DNA of 64,000 nt, taken from Syngnathus acus (Eukaryota > Chordata > Actinopteri > Syngnathiformes > Syngnathidae). Position numbers and translations under genes: made by a program. Shown in pieces: positions 48,218-59,191 of this stretch (position 1 is its first letter; every line of letters begins with the position of its first letter). The notes below the pieces were generated by a model. The model worked only from the letters and a program-made list of their open reading frames with translations, was not told the DNA's origin and searched no databases. Where the stretch lies: contig NC_051094.1 in assembly GCF_901709675.1 (NCBI RefSeq), forward strand, positions 2,460,501-2,524,500, read 5' to 3'.

Positions 48218-48533
48218 CAACCAAATCAATAAATAAATCCATGAATGGTCCATTTGAATATTTTCTTTCTTCGGTAATATTTTGGTGTCTAACCTGATCT
48301 TCAAAAATCTAGAATGACCCACAACAAATAAACCAAATACGCCATAGTACATATAAAAGATATCCAGAATATCAACCAAATAAATAAATCCATTAATAGT
48401 CCATTTGAATATTTTCTTTCTTCTGTAATATTTTGGTGTCTAACCTGATCTTCAAAAATCTAGAATGACCCACAACAAATAAACCAAATACGCCATAGTA
48501 CTTATAAAAGATATCCAGAATCTCAACCAAATA
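48218..48533. repeat. Two-unit tandem duplication, period ~151-155 bp
   Basis: CAACCAAAT, then TAAATAAATCCAT and GTCCATTTGAATATTTTC, then TGGTGTCTAACCTGATC and CCATAGTAC(A/T)TATAAAAG, occurs at 48,218 and again at 48,373. A third copy breaks off after CAACCAAATATGCC (about 48,524). The two full units differ at only a handful of positions, so the duplication is recent. It lies only 340 bp upstream of the signal-peptide exon. Confidence 0.92.
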
Positions 48534-48599
48534 TGCCATTGTTGTGACCACGTTTCTTGAATTTATTTTGTAGGGCCAAACCGGAAATGCTTTATCACA

Positions 48600-48876
48600 G
48601 TATACCACCTAACTTGACAGTGCTCTTGGTGAGTTGCGCGCAAGTACGCGCACCTCTGTCTCCACTCACTGCGGTAGTACCGGGCCAAGCAGCACCAAGC
48701 AACCTCGCAACCATTCCACTCCAGCACAGAGGAGGACTTTATCACACAGGACATATTTTTCCGCTCTACTGTTCTCCTGGGGGTGACGGAAGGATAACTT
48801 TGAATTGATCTCGTCGTGATCCCCCCCCCATCCTTCTCTTCCATCTCTGACGAAGAAGCACGTCTCTTCTGAGAGG
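48600..48876 (+). promoter_or_regulatory. Candidate promoter and 5' UTR of the 48.9-kb gene
   Basis: CpG is raised compared with the flanks (TTGCGCGCAAGTACGCGCAC, GCGGTAGTACCGGG, CCTCGCAACC, then scattered CpG up to the ATG). No TATA box stands at a fitting distance. A pyrimidine-rich stretch ending CCATCTCTGACGAAG at 48,854 could instead be a splice acceptor from an upstream untranslated exon. A 192-codon antisense open frame crosses this block and is treated as chance. Confidence 0.35.
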
Positions 48877-48940
48877 ATGGGACCGCTCCTCCTCTCCATC
48901 GCCCTGTGCGTGAGCGCCGCTGTCCCGCAGCATGTGATGG
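48877..48940 (+). CDS. First coding exon of an unrecognised secreted or membrane protein (signal peptide)
   Basis: The ATG has A at -3 and G at +4. The 21 complete codons encode a classic signal peptide, with a hydrophobic core in MGPLLLSIALCVSAAV followed by PQHVM. Third codon positions are strongly G/C, unlike the surrounding AT-rich DNA. The exon ends with the first base of codon 22 (phase 1), immediately before GTAAGT, a perfect donor. Phase-1 introns after signal peptides are common in genes for extracellular modular proteins. Spliced to the acceptor at 49,120, codon 22 becomes GCC (Ala) and the frame stays open. I do not recognise the gene. It lies at the edge of a long gene-poor region, as many developmental or neural receptor genes do, but that is context only. 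Confidence 0.6.
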
Positions 48941-49119
48941 GTAAGTGGGGGGAATCTTTCCACTTGTTATCGCATGAAGTGATATTTGTTGCAGAATCAG
49001 TTTTTGTGCGTAAAAAAATACGGTGGTTGTGTTTGCAACCCGTGCGTAATTGGAATAAGACCACCGGTTATTTTTAAAGTGAGTCTCCTCAACGCAATAA
49101 CGCGGTTGTTCTTTTTCAG
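48941..49119 (+). other. Candidate intron 1 (179 bp, GT-AG)
   Basis: Starts GTAAGT and ends with GTTGTTCTTTTTCAG, a strong polypyrimidine-CAG acceptor. The length is typical of compact fish introns. Unspliced read-through of exon 1 stays open until 49,077, so splicing is not forced by an early stop. Confidence 0.45.
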
Positions 49120-49232
49120 CCGAGGGGCGTTTGGAAAGCATATGTCAGGTGGAATGCACTCTCATCCCGGTGTCACTGGATAACAACCTGATCAGACACA
49201 GAGATGTCACTTTTAATTCCCCCTCAAACTAA
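49120..49232 (+). CDS. Candidate second coding exon of the same gene
   Basis: Entered in phase from exon 1, the frame reads A-EGRLESICQVECTLIPV and continues to a TAA at 49,230-49,232, giving a 58-residue product if no further splicing occurs. Two cysteines lie four residues apart (CQVEC), as in extracellular disulfide-rich segments. An alternative end is the donor-like CAG/GTGGAA at 49,148/49,149, which would make a 29-nt exon leading to exons further right. If the stop is real, the product is a short secreted peptide. If not, this is only the start of a larger gene. No known family comes to mind. Confidence 0.38.
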
Positions 49233-51312
49233 ATTGTCTGGAAGAGCGGGGTTTGGGTTGATTTGATTATTATTCATCTCATAAAACAGGGTCAACAAAA
49301 ATAGATGGCTCAATGAAATCACATGACTTGTATCTAACAATAAAACGGGAAAAATATGATACATTAAGACCCTTTTTATCGTAGCCCCTTTTAGGATGAC
49401 TTGAAGTGAAACGTGACAGCTGCAAGTTGTGTTTTTTAAAAATATTTTTGTGTTTCCAAATTTCCCTGTTCTTATTTTCTCTATTTGTTTTTCCAAATTT
49501 TCCTATTCTATATAGTCTCTTTTACAACATCTGAGCACCTTTTGTTCCACATTTCCAACACTCCCAATTTTCCCAGAAAAAAAAAATCTTTCTCGAACGA
49601 TTACAACTTGGCTCTTGCAGAAAACATCGGCAATTATTCCCATTCCCGCATTTTCACAAAATGATCTTATTTCATTTACCTTTAAACCTCCTTCCCAATT
49701 TTTTTAACCTGTAGCAACTGTTTAGCTCATCCGAGGCATCTCATCAGCATTCGGTTTCTACAGGAATAGCATTTTCTACTTGGTTATACAGTAGAGCTGG
49801 AGATGAAACATCCTCCTCCATCTTTGCCCTCCACTTGTGTTGTGACAGGACCGCGTAAGCGTTTCCAGAGTGAATATTTTTCAGTCAGAGTCAGGGCAGG
49901 CCTACCTGTGGGATTGCTGTAGAAAGCAAGCGTATCTCTCTATGGAAGTGGGTCATGACAGCCTCTGTGTCTGTGCTCATTTAGTAACATGCACGCCTCG
50001 GGAGTCACACATGTTAGACAGACCGAGTTCCGGAGGCTTCCCGAGTCTCTCGGTGTCAAACGTGCGGTCGACTCTTCTGATGAATGTTGACTTGTTTCAG
50101 GAAAAAAAAAAAACAGCCCAATTAATTACCGTTGTCTTACGCCAAAAGGGAGGAAAACACAGAAGCTGTCTTGAGCAGCTGGATGTTACTTCCAAGCAGA
50201 AATCCCACCACATGGAACTTGGTCTCATTAGGCATTCTCTTTGTTGACACCCTGCACAGGCTTTATTCTTTGCTTGAGGTGACAAGTGTCCTCTGAGAGA
50301 CAAACGCTAGCAAACACCCTTTGGAGGATATCACCGAGTGTTTTTGTCCTCCAGAGCAAATTGATGGGGTGGAAGCGCTTCGCCTTCAGGTAAAACAGAC
50401 TGCATTGTTTTAGGGGAGCATCGCAATACGTCTCTTTCTCCGCTTGGTTACTGGTGCCGAGTCGCACGCATTGTGTAGGAGCACGACTGCACCCGTGCCC
50501 CCCCTTCCCCCCGGTCCGTGAATGCAATGATGCTTTGTTTAGAAAGGCTGTTTTAATGAATATTATGCATCTTGTTTTGGGGTTCTGTCCTCACATAATG
50601 GCTCTGAAATTAGAGTCTCTTAGGCAAATGGACGGCCATCTGGAAAAGCGATGTTGTGGTTGTTTGTTATTGATGAGTCATGACAAGTATTGTGGTCGGC
50701 CGTTGGTGTTGCTTATGCAAGCGTTAGCCAATAGAGGCTTGTTAAACACAGCATGACATGTTTGGTGATCATTGGCCTTTTAAGTGCATGGGCAGAATTA
50801 GTTGCTCACATTTTCAAACGCAAAAAAACAAAAACAAATGGCTAGCGGGTACCACACACAGAGTAAATTCATCTGTATGGTAAGCATTCTTCACACTTTA
50901 CTATAAATATAGCAGAATCATGCACGGGCCACTAAAATATTCTGACGGTATGATCAGAGGGGGAGATTTTTTGACACTTCTAGACGACGATCCACTGGTA
51001 AGCTTCAGCAATGATTGCTCTTGTGCGCTGCATGTTTCAGATGCGGACCGTTTTGGTAAGAGAGTTTGACATCCAAGCTTCCCACTGAAATACGCAAATA
51101 GATATGGATATTCAGTATACGTGTATTTGTAAATGTATTGGTGGTCAGTTATAAAAAAAACATGTCACATTTAAAATGAAAAGGTGAGGAATACCGGTAA
51201 TCGATGATGTCACCGCCACAAATGAAAACGACAATAACCGAGGAAACGCTGTATATAAACGTTACCCTGAATTTGTCGAGGAGTGACGGGTGGCGCTCAC
51301 GTATATATGATA
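49233..51312. other. Intron or downstream flank; no further exon supported
   Basis: T-rich sequence to about 49,700, then mixed. The stretch 50,515-50,760 is evenly composed, lacks repeats, and contains AATATTATGCATC and TGATGAGTCATGA cores; it could be a conserved noncoding element. A possible 15-nt microexon is noted at 51,041-51,055. Confidence 0.5.
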
Positions 51313-51320
51313 GCGTAGTG

Positions 51321-51610
51321 CACAGGTGTCAAACTCAAGGCCCGGGGGCCAGATCCGGCCCGTCACATCATTTTATGTGGCCCGCAAAAGAAAAATCATG
51401 AGTCATTTCAATGTTTCTTATTAAAATACCAAAACTGAGATATTGCAACATTTTTTGTGATGATCCCAATTTCAAAATAAATGGTTGAACTTTTCTGTTG
51501 CGTGTTGTGATAATATCCCCCCATTTATTTCTATTTAAGTCTTTAATGGCCCCACGAGGGAAAACATATCTCCGATGTGGCCCGCAACAAAAATGAGTTC
51601 GACACTCTTG
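51321..51610 (+). mobile_element. hAT-like nonautonomous element (GTGTCAAACTCAAGGCCC type), copy 2
   Basis: Left end CACAGGTGTCAAACTCAAGG; right end ATGAGTTCGACACTCTTG is its imperfect reverse complement. GGCCCG-rich arms and ATTTTATGTGGCCCGC are shared with the copy at 21,015-21,334. It is flanked by an 8-bp target-site duplication with one mismatch, GCGTAGTG (51,313-51,320) and GTGTAGTG (51,611-51,618), which is the hAT signature. Confidence 0.85.
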
Positions 51611-51618
51611 GTGTAGTG

Positions 51619-54600
51619 TAAGCACAAAATTGTCTCCACTAGCAGCATTTTTGGTCAGCAAGCCATGGTACCCTTCCAAAAATTATCAAATGACCCGACT
51701 TATTGGACAAAGGAAAAAGCCAATTAAGCCAGTTTTAGCATATTCCAAAACAAGGTATACCGTAAAACCGGGAATTCACCCAGTCTTGGCTTGGACTTTG
51801 AGTTGCAACCATGAACTAAAAAAAAAAAAGCTGTTTTATGGATTAAATGTATAGCAGATGATAGCCATCTTTTTAAAAGCTCATTATATTCAGGCTAGCG
51901 AAGGTAGTCCAGGTGACTTTGAATAACAACGGTTTGTGGCCGACCTCTACGATGTCCTCCGCTCCACTTTTAAAAGTCACGGTCTTCAATCAGTCGAGAG
52001 AGGTCATCCCCAGTGCCAAGGTTACTTTTGCCATAATGATCAAAAGGAGTCAAAGTCACTCATTGGAGGACAAGTCGTACTTAATGCTTGATCGGGATTT
52101 ATGAGTCAATCTTTATAATGCCATCCCTCATCATTGGTCAGTGGCTTCACTTTTGATCAGGACTTGAGTCCCATTAGGATTTGAAGGAGATTTTATTTGT
52201 CTGTGATGCTGACAAGTTAATGGATACACTGCTATTTGTCTTCATGCTGCTCAGTTTTTTTTTTTTTTTTTTGCCGCCCACATTTCAAGCTTGACTGATT
52301 AGAAGGACAGTAGAGGGACAGATCTGGAGAGTGCAAGGACACATGCTGAGGAGGTGCTTATCCAAAAACTTTATTAGGATCTGAGAGAAGGATGGCTATA
52401 ATAAGATATTGGAGTGAGCACTGGCTTGGAAAATTTGGACTTTTTTTTATTTGAAGTTTTTCACTAGAATTTAGCACTGCATGTTTTGTTTCCTTGGATC
52501 GGATAAATAATTACAGAGACAAAATTTGGACTTTTTCAACCAAAAAATAAAAGATCATTGCATAGTCTTAAACACTGCATGTTTTGTTTCCTTAGATTGC
52601 ATCAATAATTACAAGGACAAAAAAGAGAGGAAGTGAACTTGAAAAGTTATTTCAATGAACTTATAAAACTGAAATAAAATCAAGGAAAATAATCATCATG
52701 GCCACTTATCACACTCCATTATCAAGTAAAAGGCCAAGGGTTCCACCAAGCCATGGGGACTATTAAACACGGAGATAAAAGGGCTAAATGGACTAGCACA
52801 CGGTAACTTTCGCTCTATTAAATTAAACACACATCGTAGCAAAGTGAGGTCAGGGCAGGACTTGCTCAGGCCAACTCGTCTCTCCTGACGTGAATCAAAG
52901 ATCTTTGGTTGAAATAAATTCTATTTCTTTGTGTTCATGTTGAGTATTGACATGTTTAATGTTTGTTGCATTAAACGACATCAATCTGCCATCACATTTT
53001 CTGTCGCTCCTTTAGTTAAATGTCTTTGGGATGAAGTGGCAAACACACGAACCACTTGCCCAACTATTCTTTGGATCGGCACCAGATATCTGGAGCCAGT
53101 TTGGCTCATACAGAAGCCACGCATAAAATGTTATCTGTGCGTTTCTGATTCATGCTGGTCAGAAAAAAGCAATTAAAAAAATGACCATTTTTTTCCGTTC
53201 TTTCTGTCTTTGTTTCAGTTCTTTCTGAACATTTGTAGAAGAACTTCCATCTCTTTAAGGTTCTTCTGGGGAAACTCCAATGCATGCTTGTCTGGTAGGA
53301 CGGTACAAACGATGGGAGGTGTCCAAGTTTGTAATGAGGCTAAAAAGACTCTCCTGGCTCATGAGCAAACTAGGGCATCTGTAATGAGCTTTGGGGGTGG
53401 TTGTTGGGGGGCTTAGAGGTAGAGAGACGTGTTGTGAACCTGCCACAAGCTGCAATTCGACAACACTTTGGAGAGAGAGGAGCTGCGCAAATCAATTTAT
53501 ATTTCCAGTCATTTTAAAAAAAAAAAACTATTAAGGTTGCAGATAACTGGAAATTGTAAGACCTGGACTGGTAGGGTTAGGATTACCATGAGTCTTTCTA
53601 CAATGTAAATCCCAAACTAAAATGATACAATATTATCCAAATACACGTACTAGGCAGTGCCACACTTTGTTAGTTCAAATAGACTTTATTTTAAGTTGTC
53701 ATATTATGACAAAAAGGAAGTTATTGATATTGTTCTCACTTGTTTTGCCGTCGGAAAATAACACCGGGGGGAATTAAATGACTACTGTTTAACAATTCTG
53801 TTTGAAATCATTATTGGGTTTTTGGATGTGGCATATTTTTCTATTAAATTCACTCTACGTGTCGCATTTAATAAGGATGAAAAACATAGCGCCTTTTGCC
53901 TGGCAGGATCAATAACTGATACCGACAACAAACATGTCAATCTAAGTTCATATCACCCAAAATGTTTCAAATACATTTGTGGACGGTCATTGTTGGCTGT
54001 CATTCATCTTTTTCACATGGTACATCTAAGCTGTCTTTAATCTTCAACTTGACTTTAGACCTGACTGTCATTAATGATTCATTCATCTTTTTTATAAAAT
54101 GCGTTTTAACTTGACCGTATTTCTTCATTTCACCTTTAATCAAAGTGCTCCTCAGAAAGTTCCTTTTTACGAGAGACTCTGAGACCGAAATGTATTGAGA
54201 CCAAAACAGGAGGTCACTATGACATGCAAGCGTTTTATGCTACATTTAAATCATATTTGGGTTCCTCTCCCACCATCCACCATTTCAATATTCCAACTGC
54301 TCCGTTACATTTTGCTGCTTCTTAAACATTTTGTATCTTGTCGTATTAGATGCAACATGCTTGAGTTGCCCGAAGATCAATGGTGCAACTCTAATTACTA
54401 ACATCAGAGATTGCGTTTTATTGACATTTGTTATAATGTTGTCAAGTTTTCTAATTGTCTATTCTTGATGTAGCCTCATTTAAGATATAGTACGTGCCAT
54501 CGATCCAAATAGATGCCGTGTAGTGTTTACAAGCATGCTCTGGAACTTTCAAATCATTTGTGCCTTTCAATATCGGTCAACTGGCGGGAAAAACAAATGG

Positions 54601-55062
54601 ATGACAGTTTTTAGGTTCAGAACGTTTTTCTAAAAGCTGAAAATATTCCCGAGCTCACACTCGAATGCTTCTCTTCTGACACGGACGGATGAGCTATTCA
54701 CATTCAAAATGGTGTCTGCTGTGTTCTATTCACTTATTTAGTGAAGCATCAACAATATCTTTCTAATTATTGTTGCCATTGTTTTGTGTGCGTGTGTGTG
54801 AGTCATTTCACAGCCAGCCAGCCACCCACTCCAAACCGAGATGATTTAATGTTAATAAGCACTGCCGTGATGCTACAAACACCTCGAAGGGTGACATTAT
54901 GTGGGAGATGGATGTGCTACCAGCATCTGCTTTGGATTGTACTATTTGTGTGTGTGTGAGTGTGTGTGTGTAGCTTCTGTACACAAAAGTGACAATTGTT
55001 GCCGTACGTTAAACTAAATTGTCAATATATGCAGATTCATTTAGACACAAGTTTCCAACTAG
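51619..55062. other. Intron or intergenic, no supported exon
   Basis: AT-rich unique sequence with a T17 run near 52,257 and (TG)n tracts near 54,787 and 54,945. The acceptor-like TTCTTTCTGTCTTTGTTTCAG near 53,219 leads straight into stops in the expected frame. A local duplication at 52,475-52,623 is listed separately. Confidence 0.5.
52475..52623. repeat. Two-unit duplication, period 98 bp
   Basis: CACTGCATGTTTTGTTTCCT, then ATAATTACA and GACAAAA, occurs at 52,475 and 52,573 with a few differences (TTGGATCGGATAA against TTAGATTGCATCA). Confidence 0.8.
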
Positions 55063-55064
55063 TA

Positions 55065-55492
55065 CCGTATTTTCCGCACTATAAGGCGCACCTAATAACC
55101 TCCAATTTTCTCAAAAGCCGTGCGCCTTATAATCAGGTGCGCCTTATATATGGACCAATATTGAGCCACTACAGCAGGCGTGTCCAAAGTCCGGCCCGCG
55201 GGCCAAATGTATATATCTTATATATGGACAAAGTTTTAAAATGGGCCATTCATTGAAGGTGCGCCTGAAAATTCGGTGCGCCTTATATATGGAAAAAGTT
55301 TTAGAATGGGCCATTCATTGAAGGTGCGCCTTATAATCCGGTGCGCCTTATAATAATAATTCATTCAATTTATATAGCGCTTTTCAATGACCCAAAGACG
55401 CTTTACATGGAATAAAAAAATGATATTAAAATGGGCCATTCATTGAAGGTGCGCCTTATAATCCGGTGCGCCTTATAGTGCGGAAAATACGG
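55065..55492. mobile_element. TA-flanked inverted-repeat transposon, copy 9 (composite)
   Basis: Termini CCGTATTTTCCGCACTATAA and TTATAGTGCGGAAAATACGG, TA-flanked. Inside are three ~60-bp monomers built on TTTTA(A/G)AATGGGCCATTCAT, then GAAGG and GCGCCTTATAATCCGG. A captured GC-rich fragment lies at 55,171-55,210 (CAGGCGTGTCCAAAGTCCGG). A further nested fragment lies at 55,350-55,425 (TTTATATAGCGCTTTTCAAT, then CCCAAAGACGCTTTACA), a motif of another dispersed fish repeat. Confidence 0.88.
55350..55425 (+). mobile_element. Nested repeat fragment inside copy 9
   Basis: An (ATA)n stretch, then TTTATATAGCGCTTTTCAAT, then CCCAAAGACGCTTTACATGG. It interrupts the regular transposon monomer, whose tail resumes at about 55,431 (AAATGGGCCATTCATTG). 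The class of the inserted repeat is not certain. Confidence 0.55.
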
Positions 55493-55494
55493 TA

Positions 55495-58400
55495 AATGAT
55501 TAAAAGCAACCTATCAATTTAATGAAAACAAGTCTGTTTGTAAATATGCATATAAATAAAAATGAGTTGTATAGAAAAAATGTTGATTCGATCGTGCAGG
55601 CCAATTAAATGAGTCCGTGCCTGAGTAACATTACAGACGTTAAAGAGTACAAGCAGATGCTTAACTATGCCGCCACAATCAATAGATGATATTGAGTTTT
55701 TAAAACGACCTTTGTTATTTTCCGTCTGACACCGCCCGCCGCTGCCTTTAATTTATGTAGGTGGAATTATTGCAAATGAAAAGAAAATTCAGACATGTCA
55801 AAGTGAAACTTGATCCAGTAATTATATACAGTCTTAATCAGGCAATTTAGATGATTACACATAATTGCTTCATTTCTAAATACAGTGAGACTTGAAATAA
55901 AAGCATCCTAATTATGTTTTTTGTGATAGGAGCCGTCATTTGGCAGATTTCTTTGCTTGCAAGAAAAATACTTGAAATTGAATTTACACGCAGCGATAAT
56001 GCTTCAAACTAGATTCGATTTTTTGGGGGATTTGGTAAAAGGCACACTTTGACATACTCCCTTATTGGGCTCCCATGCCGTGAAGAATTTTGTGAAAAAG
56101 TTTGACTGCTTTAGATTCAGGACAAGAACGACTTGGACTTGACAGACACAAACAGGATTTGTCTGCCCCAGTGAGTGCTGTCTAGGCTGCCAGCATTAGC
56201 AGTGACAGCCGACTGTCAGTCGTCTCAATACGGCTACGATCCATTAGCCGGATTGTTTTTGACATGGCCATGTGGTAACTTGCCATGAAGGTGCAAGTCA
56301 TGAGCTTTATAGCGTCTCTGGACCTCAAAGTCAGTCAAATCCAGTCATCAGTGATGGGTTCGTTGCTTCTGTCCAAGCAAGTGGAAAACCTTAGAAGTGA
56401 GGCTGTATGTAATAATAATAATAATAATAAATAAAATAAAACTCAATAGTAATGAAATAAAATCTGCTGTTTTACTTTGATTCAACAGAAAGATGATGAA
56501 TGTGCTTGTAAAAATTTGAAAATAGTTAAATTCTGAGGATCTGGACAAATATACAGACTTAATGATTCATCAAATATTATATAATATATATTATAGTAAT
56601 AACAAATAATGGCTAATTTAGCGATTCATCTTTGCACCTCTGTGATATGAATTGACTCCTTACTTTTTCTCACCGCACATTTTATTTTTCATGTCTTTTT
56701 TCTAACGGTGGATATTTTCTTCTTACATTGTTTGGCAGTAAAGTATTTGAGCTTTTTATTTGCCTGTACCGATCATACAGTTTATCCAGGTGATCATCAG
56801 ACTCATGATGAATTATTTCCTACGGTGACGATTGTTTTGATATATATTCTAAATAAATTAAAGTTCCACTGCAGTTTCACCCGAGCCCCTTAAAAAGCCC
56901 AAACCCTTGACGCAACAAGTGTCTATATTTTTTTCTTTTTAACATCTTCGTCATCGAGTCCAGTGATGACATGCAAATGTAGCATTCTGTATTTTGTTCC
57001 CTGGACACAGACCTTCCTATCTCCACTAAACACATTGGAAGACGTAGTATCAGCGCCATGTTGGACGGACTGGCTGGTCCCATTTAGATTACGGATGTTG
57101 TTCCTGCCTTCTGGCTACCAGTCAGATAAAACCAATATGTCCCAGGATGGACTCGTCTCGTGCTTGAAAATGGATCCTCTCCGCTCATTGAAGTCATTCG
57201 TCTCTTTCTTTGTTTCATTTATTTATTAAGCACAACGTATGTTGGCATGGTTCGCACAATTGAGCCATTTGTAACCCTCACTCGATCAACTGTAGCTTTG
57301 GGTACGATAAAAGCTCATCTGCCAACTAACTAAGCTCACCCAGAATTGTGCCTGCCAAATGGACACCGTTTCAGTGCAGTTCATTTTGTGCACTTGAAAT
57401 ACTGAGAGGAATAGATGCAATTCACCTCTATGATTTATCAAGGCTGAGACAATTTGCAAAATGCAGAGTCTGAAAGGTATAAACCGGTAAATCTGCATAA
57501 CGGTTATTTTGGTGAAAAGGAGGTTAAAGTTAGAAATGCCAGAAATAAACAAATATTTCCACGTTGGGTTATTTCATTTCATGCATTTTTGTTTTCAAAT
57601 GCCATCCCCGAATGTATCTCCAGGACTTTTTATCTACCGTATGAGGTGAAGTATTGTAACATAAGTCATGCAATGCACTCCTCATGGAAAAAAAAAATAA
57701 TAAAAATTAAGATTTCAAGGCAGATAATGGGTCCGCTGTGTGGAATATAATGCATCCTTGTGATTCACCACTTTTATTAGTCGGTAAAAGGGATGAAGCA
57801 AACATGTATTTATCTTTCCTCCGTCTTTCCATTTACTGTATATAACTCATTTGCACTCCGAGGTGCCATTATATTGGTTTTATCTTCACAAACAGTAGCT
57901 GCGCAGGGTTGTGTGTGTTTGCGTGCGTGTCCTCTTGACCCCTGTGGAAAGAGCCGAGCAGGAATGTCAGAGAGAAAACCACACTAATATTTACCAGTTT
58001 TACCCAGACATATGTAAGGTTTTTTTTTGTTTTTTTTAATGGAGATCTCATGTGTGTTTTGACTCGCCACCCCACCACTGATCTGTCATCCCATTTGTCA
58101 GACTCCCTTGTTTTTTCACGAGCGTCCAGTTTTCTGGCCCATTTCGGAGCAATTTTATGAGCGATGATGGAGATAGAGGACAGCGGTAATGGTTGTCGAT
58201 GAGCCAAATCTCAGCCACTGGGCTGGAGTGGTGCCGAGCAAGTCGGCGGGTACAGCTTTGGAGCGAGCTCATGTGCCACAGGGGTTAATCTGACATTGGT
58301 CCAGAATGATGGGTACATATTAGTCCAAGGCCTCCAACCAGGACATGGGATAATTGCTTGGTGTAAGTGGGGCATGGAAAAATTTGGCAGGATTTTGAAC

Positions 58401-58879
58401 GTGGGAACCAGGTGTGTCCTTTTTAAAGTATGCACGTTCTCAGATTGCATGCAAACTGTTACTACCCATATTGTAATTAATGTTGGCTCAGTAGTAGTCA
58501 GATTAGTGCATAGTGCAACATAGCTGAGATGCTGGATTTTCCATCTTCCCCTCCTCTCACCATCCGTAGCAGCAGATGGCGAGGAACCAACTTCAGCAGG
58601 TGGGGGGATTTTTATGCTTGATAACATGATTTCCATTGATTTGTGTCTTGTGGGCATGCACAACAGTGTCTTACAGTGAGTTTGTAAGACTCGGCTGAGC
58701 TTCATCCTTCCTTCTTTATAGTGCCAATCATAGTGTAGCAATATTCTCTGATGCTTCCTTTCAAATGAATTGTAGATAGGATAGGATAATGATAACGTGA
58801 AAATCACCATATTGTCGGTCTACGTGTGTTGCACCTCTGTTAGCGTTCAAATATGTATTCCTTAAAGCATAATGACACA
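55495..58879. other. Intron or intergenic, no supported exon
   Basis: AT-rich unique sequence; (AAT)n microsatellite at 56,410-56,430. A 199-codon minus-strand open frame at 58,211-58,810 has no recognisable domain and no flanking splice support, and I treat it as chance. Confidence 0.5.
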
Positions 58880-58881
58880 TA

Positions 58882-59189
58882 CCGTATTTTCCGGACTATA
58901 AGGTGCACCGGACTATAAGGCGCACCTTCAATGAATGGCCCATTTTAAAACTTTGTCCATATATAAGGCGCACCGGACTATATGGCGCACCATTAATGCA
59001 GTCATAATATAATAACTTGAAATAGTGAAAACAATAACAATATATCGATAATGTTAATATCACACAACACATTTGGCCCGCGGGCCGGAATTTGGTCCAT
59101 ATATAAGGCGCACTGGACTATAAGGCGCACTGTCGGCTTTTGAGAAAATCTGAGGTTTTTAGATGCGCCTTATAGTTCGGAAAATACAG
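58882..59189. mobile_element. TA-flanked inverted-repeat transposon, copy 10
   Basis: Termini CCGTATTTTCCGGACTATAA and TTATAGTTCGGAAAATACAG, TA-flanked. The left arm repeats GGACTATAAGGCGCACC. The captured GC-rich fragment is at 59,069-59,097 (ATTTGGCCCGCGGGCCGGAA), continuing as TTTGGTCCATATATAAGG as in copy 7. A unique AT-rich middle lies at 59,000-59,065. Confidence 0.87.
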
Positions 59190-59191
59190 TA

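Noticed and set aside
48563-49141. 192-codon minus-strand open frame over the candidate promoter and exon 1
   Set aside because: It is antisense to the better-supported signal-peptide exon and its donor. It lacks a recognisable motif and is best seen as a shadow of a locally GC-rich segment.
53199-53260. Strong acceptor-like TTCTTTCTGTCTTTGTTTCAG as a further exon of the 48.9-kb gene
   Set aside because: Entered in the phase left by exon 1 it meets a stop within seven codons, and no good donor follows.
58211-58810. 199-codon minus-strand open frame
   Set aside because: No recognisable family, mixed composition and no acceptor-donor pair; a frame this long by chance is uncommon but possible in 64 kb.
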